From CAZGTQ01 sp964528575 (GTDB lineage: Bacteria > Planctomycetota > UBA1135 > GCA-002686595): a stretch of DNA of 6,814 nt. The notes under the pieces are model-generated. The model was given only the letters and a program-made list of their open reading frames with translations, made no database searches and was not told the DNA's origin. Positions 5,330 through 6,814 of this stretch are shown piece by piece. The first letter of the stretch is position 1, and each line of letters starts with the position of its first letter. Both the position numbers and the translations under genes were made by a program. Where the stretch lies: NCBI GenBank assembly GCA_964528575.1, contig CAZGTQ010000458.1:1-6814 (forward strand), written 5' to 3'.

Positions 5330-6814
5330 TCACTCCGTCTTGCGCACGTGCACGCGCAGGCTCGCCCACTCGAGATCGTCGAAGCGGCCCGTCGCCGCGT
5401 GCACGGCGAACGAATCGACCATCGTCCAACCGTCGCGGCGCACCTCGAGTCGCGCCGGGCGGCGCGCGAGCTCGACCGGGAGCACGCCGAGCGCGCTGGT
5501 CGCGCCCATCGACGCTCCGTCGAGCAGCACTTCGACGCCCGCGACCGGGGCGCCCGTCTGCTCGTCGAGCACGACGACGTGCGCGCCCCATCCGGGCTCG
5601 AGCGCGAGCTCGAGCCCGGCGCGCCCGTCGACCGCGGGCAGCGCGGAGCGATCGCCCCAGACCGGAGCGTAGCCCTCCGCGCGGGCCGTCCAGAAGAACG
5701 CCGCATCGAGCGGCACGCGCTCGGCGACGACGTCGCCGTGCGGCCGGTCGTGGGCGAGCAGCGGCCGGAGCGCCGGCGTCCACCACGTGAAGTCGGCGAA
5801 CGGGATCGGCTTGCGCGTGCGCGCGTCGCGCGCGCGCAGCTCGATGTCGGTCAGGGGAACCGCGTCGTCGAGGAACAGCCGCAGATCCTCGTCGCCCGGC
5901 CGCGCGCGCAGGTCGGCCGGCTCCCAGGGGAGCAGCTCGTCGGGGAGCACGCGCACGCGGTACGTTCCCTCGGCGACGTCCTCGGCGCGAAAGCGTCCGA
6001 CGCGCGCGCCGTCCGGGCCCGACCACGCGACGTCGCAGCGAAAGCGCGCGAGCCCGTCGCTCTCGTGGAACAGCCAGACGCGCTGCGTGCGCTCGAAGGT
6101 CCCGCTCGCGCTCGTCAGCGTTCCGCCGATCGCGCCCGCGCCCGGAAGGCCCTCCAGCTCGACGAGCGGCGTCGCGGTCTCGCCCGCGACGGCGCGGACG
6201 CCCAGCTCCGCCTTGGCGAAGCCCGGCGCGTAGGTGTACAGCCGATACTGCCCGTCCGGGAGGGCGCGGAAGCGGAAGCGCCCCTGCTCGTCCGCGACCG
6301 TCAGGAGCGAGTCGCGCAGCGCGTCTCCACGCCGCTCGCCGGCCGGCCACGTCAAGTGGACCACGGTCCGGAACGGCAGCGGTCCCGCGCGCGTCGCGAT
6401 GCGGCCGGCGACGGCGCCGCGGCGCTCCAGCCGCAGCTCGACCGGCTCCGGCGCGCGCCCGGTGACGCCCGCGACCTGCGCGCGGGCGAACCACAGCCCG
6501 TCGCGGCTCGCGACCGTCAGCTCCCACGGGTCGCCCGCGCCGACGGTCAACATCGACCGCGCGGGAAAGCGCACCCACGGCTGCGGCCCGTCGGCGCGCA
6601 CGTGCGCCGGCGCGGGGTAGCGCTCCATCGTCCCGTGCAGGTTCTGCTCGTGCGAGCGGCCCGCGAGGCACGCGACGAGATCGCCCGCGGCGATCCCGCC
6701 GGAGAGCGCGAGCGCGAGCTCGTACGTCGGCCCGACGCGCACGGTGAGCTCGGCCGCGGCGTCGGGCGCGTGCGCGTAGGGAACGACGCGCACCGGATCG
6801 GCGTCGGGATGGTC
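5330..6814 (-). CDS. Carboxypeptidase-regulatory-like repeat protein, N-terminus beyond the window
   Basis: The frame is open to the right edge, giving 494 visible residues; the GTG at 6793 is only the first internal start-like codon and the true start is outside. The visible part is Ala/Arg/Pro-rich and built of beta-sandwich-like units. Numbering from 6793, one unit is at about 118-205, with GAVAGRI (126-132), EQGRFRFRALPDGQYRLYTYAPGFA (169-193) and a trailing valine-rich strand. A second is at about 212-285 (GRFRAEDVAEGTYRVRV), a third, less clear, at about 312-400, and the last at about 404-455 (HVVVLDEQTGAPVAGVEVLLDG, then LEVRRDGW). The 'G.pv.G..V...G......T...G.f....l..G.Y.l.v...Gy' rhythm is that of carboxypeptidase-regulatory-like (transthyretin-type) domains, common in exported proteins of Planctomycetota, Myxococcota and Bacteroidota. 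No catalytic domain or membrane anchor is visible, so a secreted or periplasmic structural or binding role is inference. It ends 52 bases upstream of crcB. Confidence 0.8.
   Translation of the reverse strand, partial: DHPDADPVRVVPYAHAPDAAAELTVRVGPTYELALALSGGIAAGDLVACLAGRSHEQNLHGTMERYPAPAHVRADGPQPWVRFPARSMLTVGAGDPWELTVASRDGLWFARAQVAGVTGRAPEPVELRLERRGAVAGRIATRAGPLPFRTVVHLTWPAGERRGDALRDSLLTVADEQGRFRFRALPDGQYRLYTYAPGFAKAELGVRAVAGETATPLVELEGLPGAGAIGGTLTSASGTFERTQRVWLFHESDGLARFRCDVAWSGPDGARVGRFRAEDVAEGTYRVRVLPDELLPWEPADLRARPGDEDLRLFLDDAVPLTDIELRARDARTRKPIPFADFTWWTPALRPLLAHDRPHGDVVAERVPLDAAFFWTARAEGYAPVWGDRSALPAVDGRAGLELALEPGWGAHVVVLDEQTGAPVAGVEVLLDGASMGATSALGVLPVELARRPARLEVRRDGWTMVDSFAVHAATGRFDDLEWASLRVHVRKTE

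Noticed and set aside
4111..5790. 559-codon plus-strand frame antisense to the zinc-ribbon gene, crcB and the repeat protein
   Set aside because: It is Arg/Ala/Glu-rich, has no motif, and conflicts with the strongly supported crcB.
1..6814. CRISPR array, tRNA/rRNA, insertion sequence, toxin-antitoxin or phage-defence cassette
   Set aside because: No regularly spaced repeats, RNA-gene signatures, transposase or defence-type domains were seen. The genes are ordinary metabolic, transport and small unknown genes.

Overview
The window is very GC-rich bacterial chromosome (well above 70% G+C by eye, with strong G/C bias at third codon positions). It carries six complete genes and two genes cut by the window edges. 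Nothing fixes the taxon. The composition, the surface-type protein built of carboxypeptidase-regulatory-like repeats and the mix of small conserved unknowns would fit a high-GC Planctomycetota or Myxococcota-type genome, but this is inference.

Layout, left to right. Bases 1-935 (+) hold the C-terminal ~310 residues of a D-threonine aldolase / D-serine dehydratase-like PLP and zinc enzyme. Bases 936-1247 are a convergent gap without a gene. A minus-strand pair follows: a divergent beta-carbonic anhydrase-like protein (1547-2134) and, 29 bases downstream, a small conserved unknown (1248-1517). Next, also on the minus strand, come a CPA2 (Kef-type) cation:proton antiporter with a TrkA-N domain (2335-3987) and, upstream of it, a zinc-ribbon protein (4084-4437). 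Between the antiporter and the carbonic anhydrase-like gene lies a 200-base spacer. It contains a clear 17-base palindrome and a strikingly low-GC array of TCYAGGT-like heptamers whose last unit runs through the antiporter stop codon. A short plus-strand gene (4589-4846, conserved unknown with a strong Shine-Dalgarno) diverges from the zinc-ribbon gene. It converges on crcB/fluC (4879-5277, minus), a fluoride channel. The right end (5330-6814, minus) is a long fragment of a repeat-domain protein that runs off the window.

Functionally this looks like a housekeeping/accessory mix with an ion-homeostasis flavour (cation/proton antiport, fluoride export, possible CO2/bicarbonate chemistry) rather than one dedicated pathway. 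I found no convincing evidence for a new multi-gene system, CRISPR array, intact mobile element or RNA gene. The most interesting points are the CTAG-rich heptamer array, the possible leaderless start pattern on several minus-strand genes, the divergent carbonic anhydrase-like protein and a possible fragment of an integrase tail in the 936-1247 gap.
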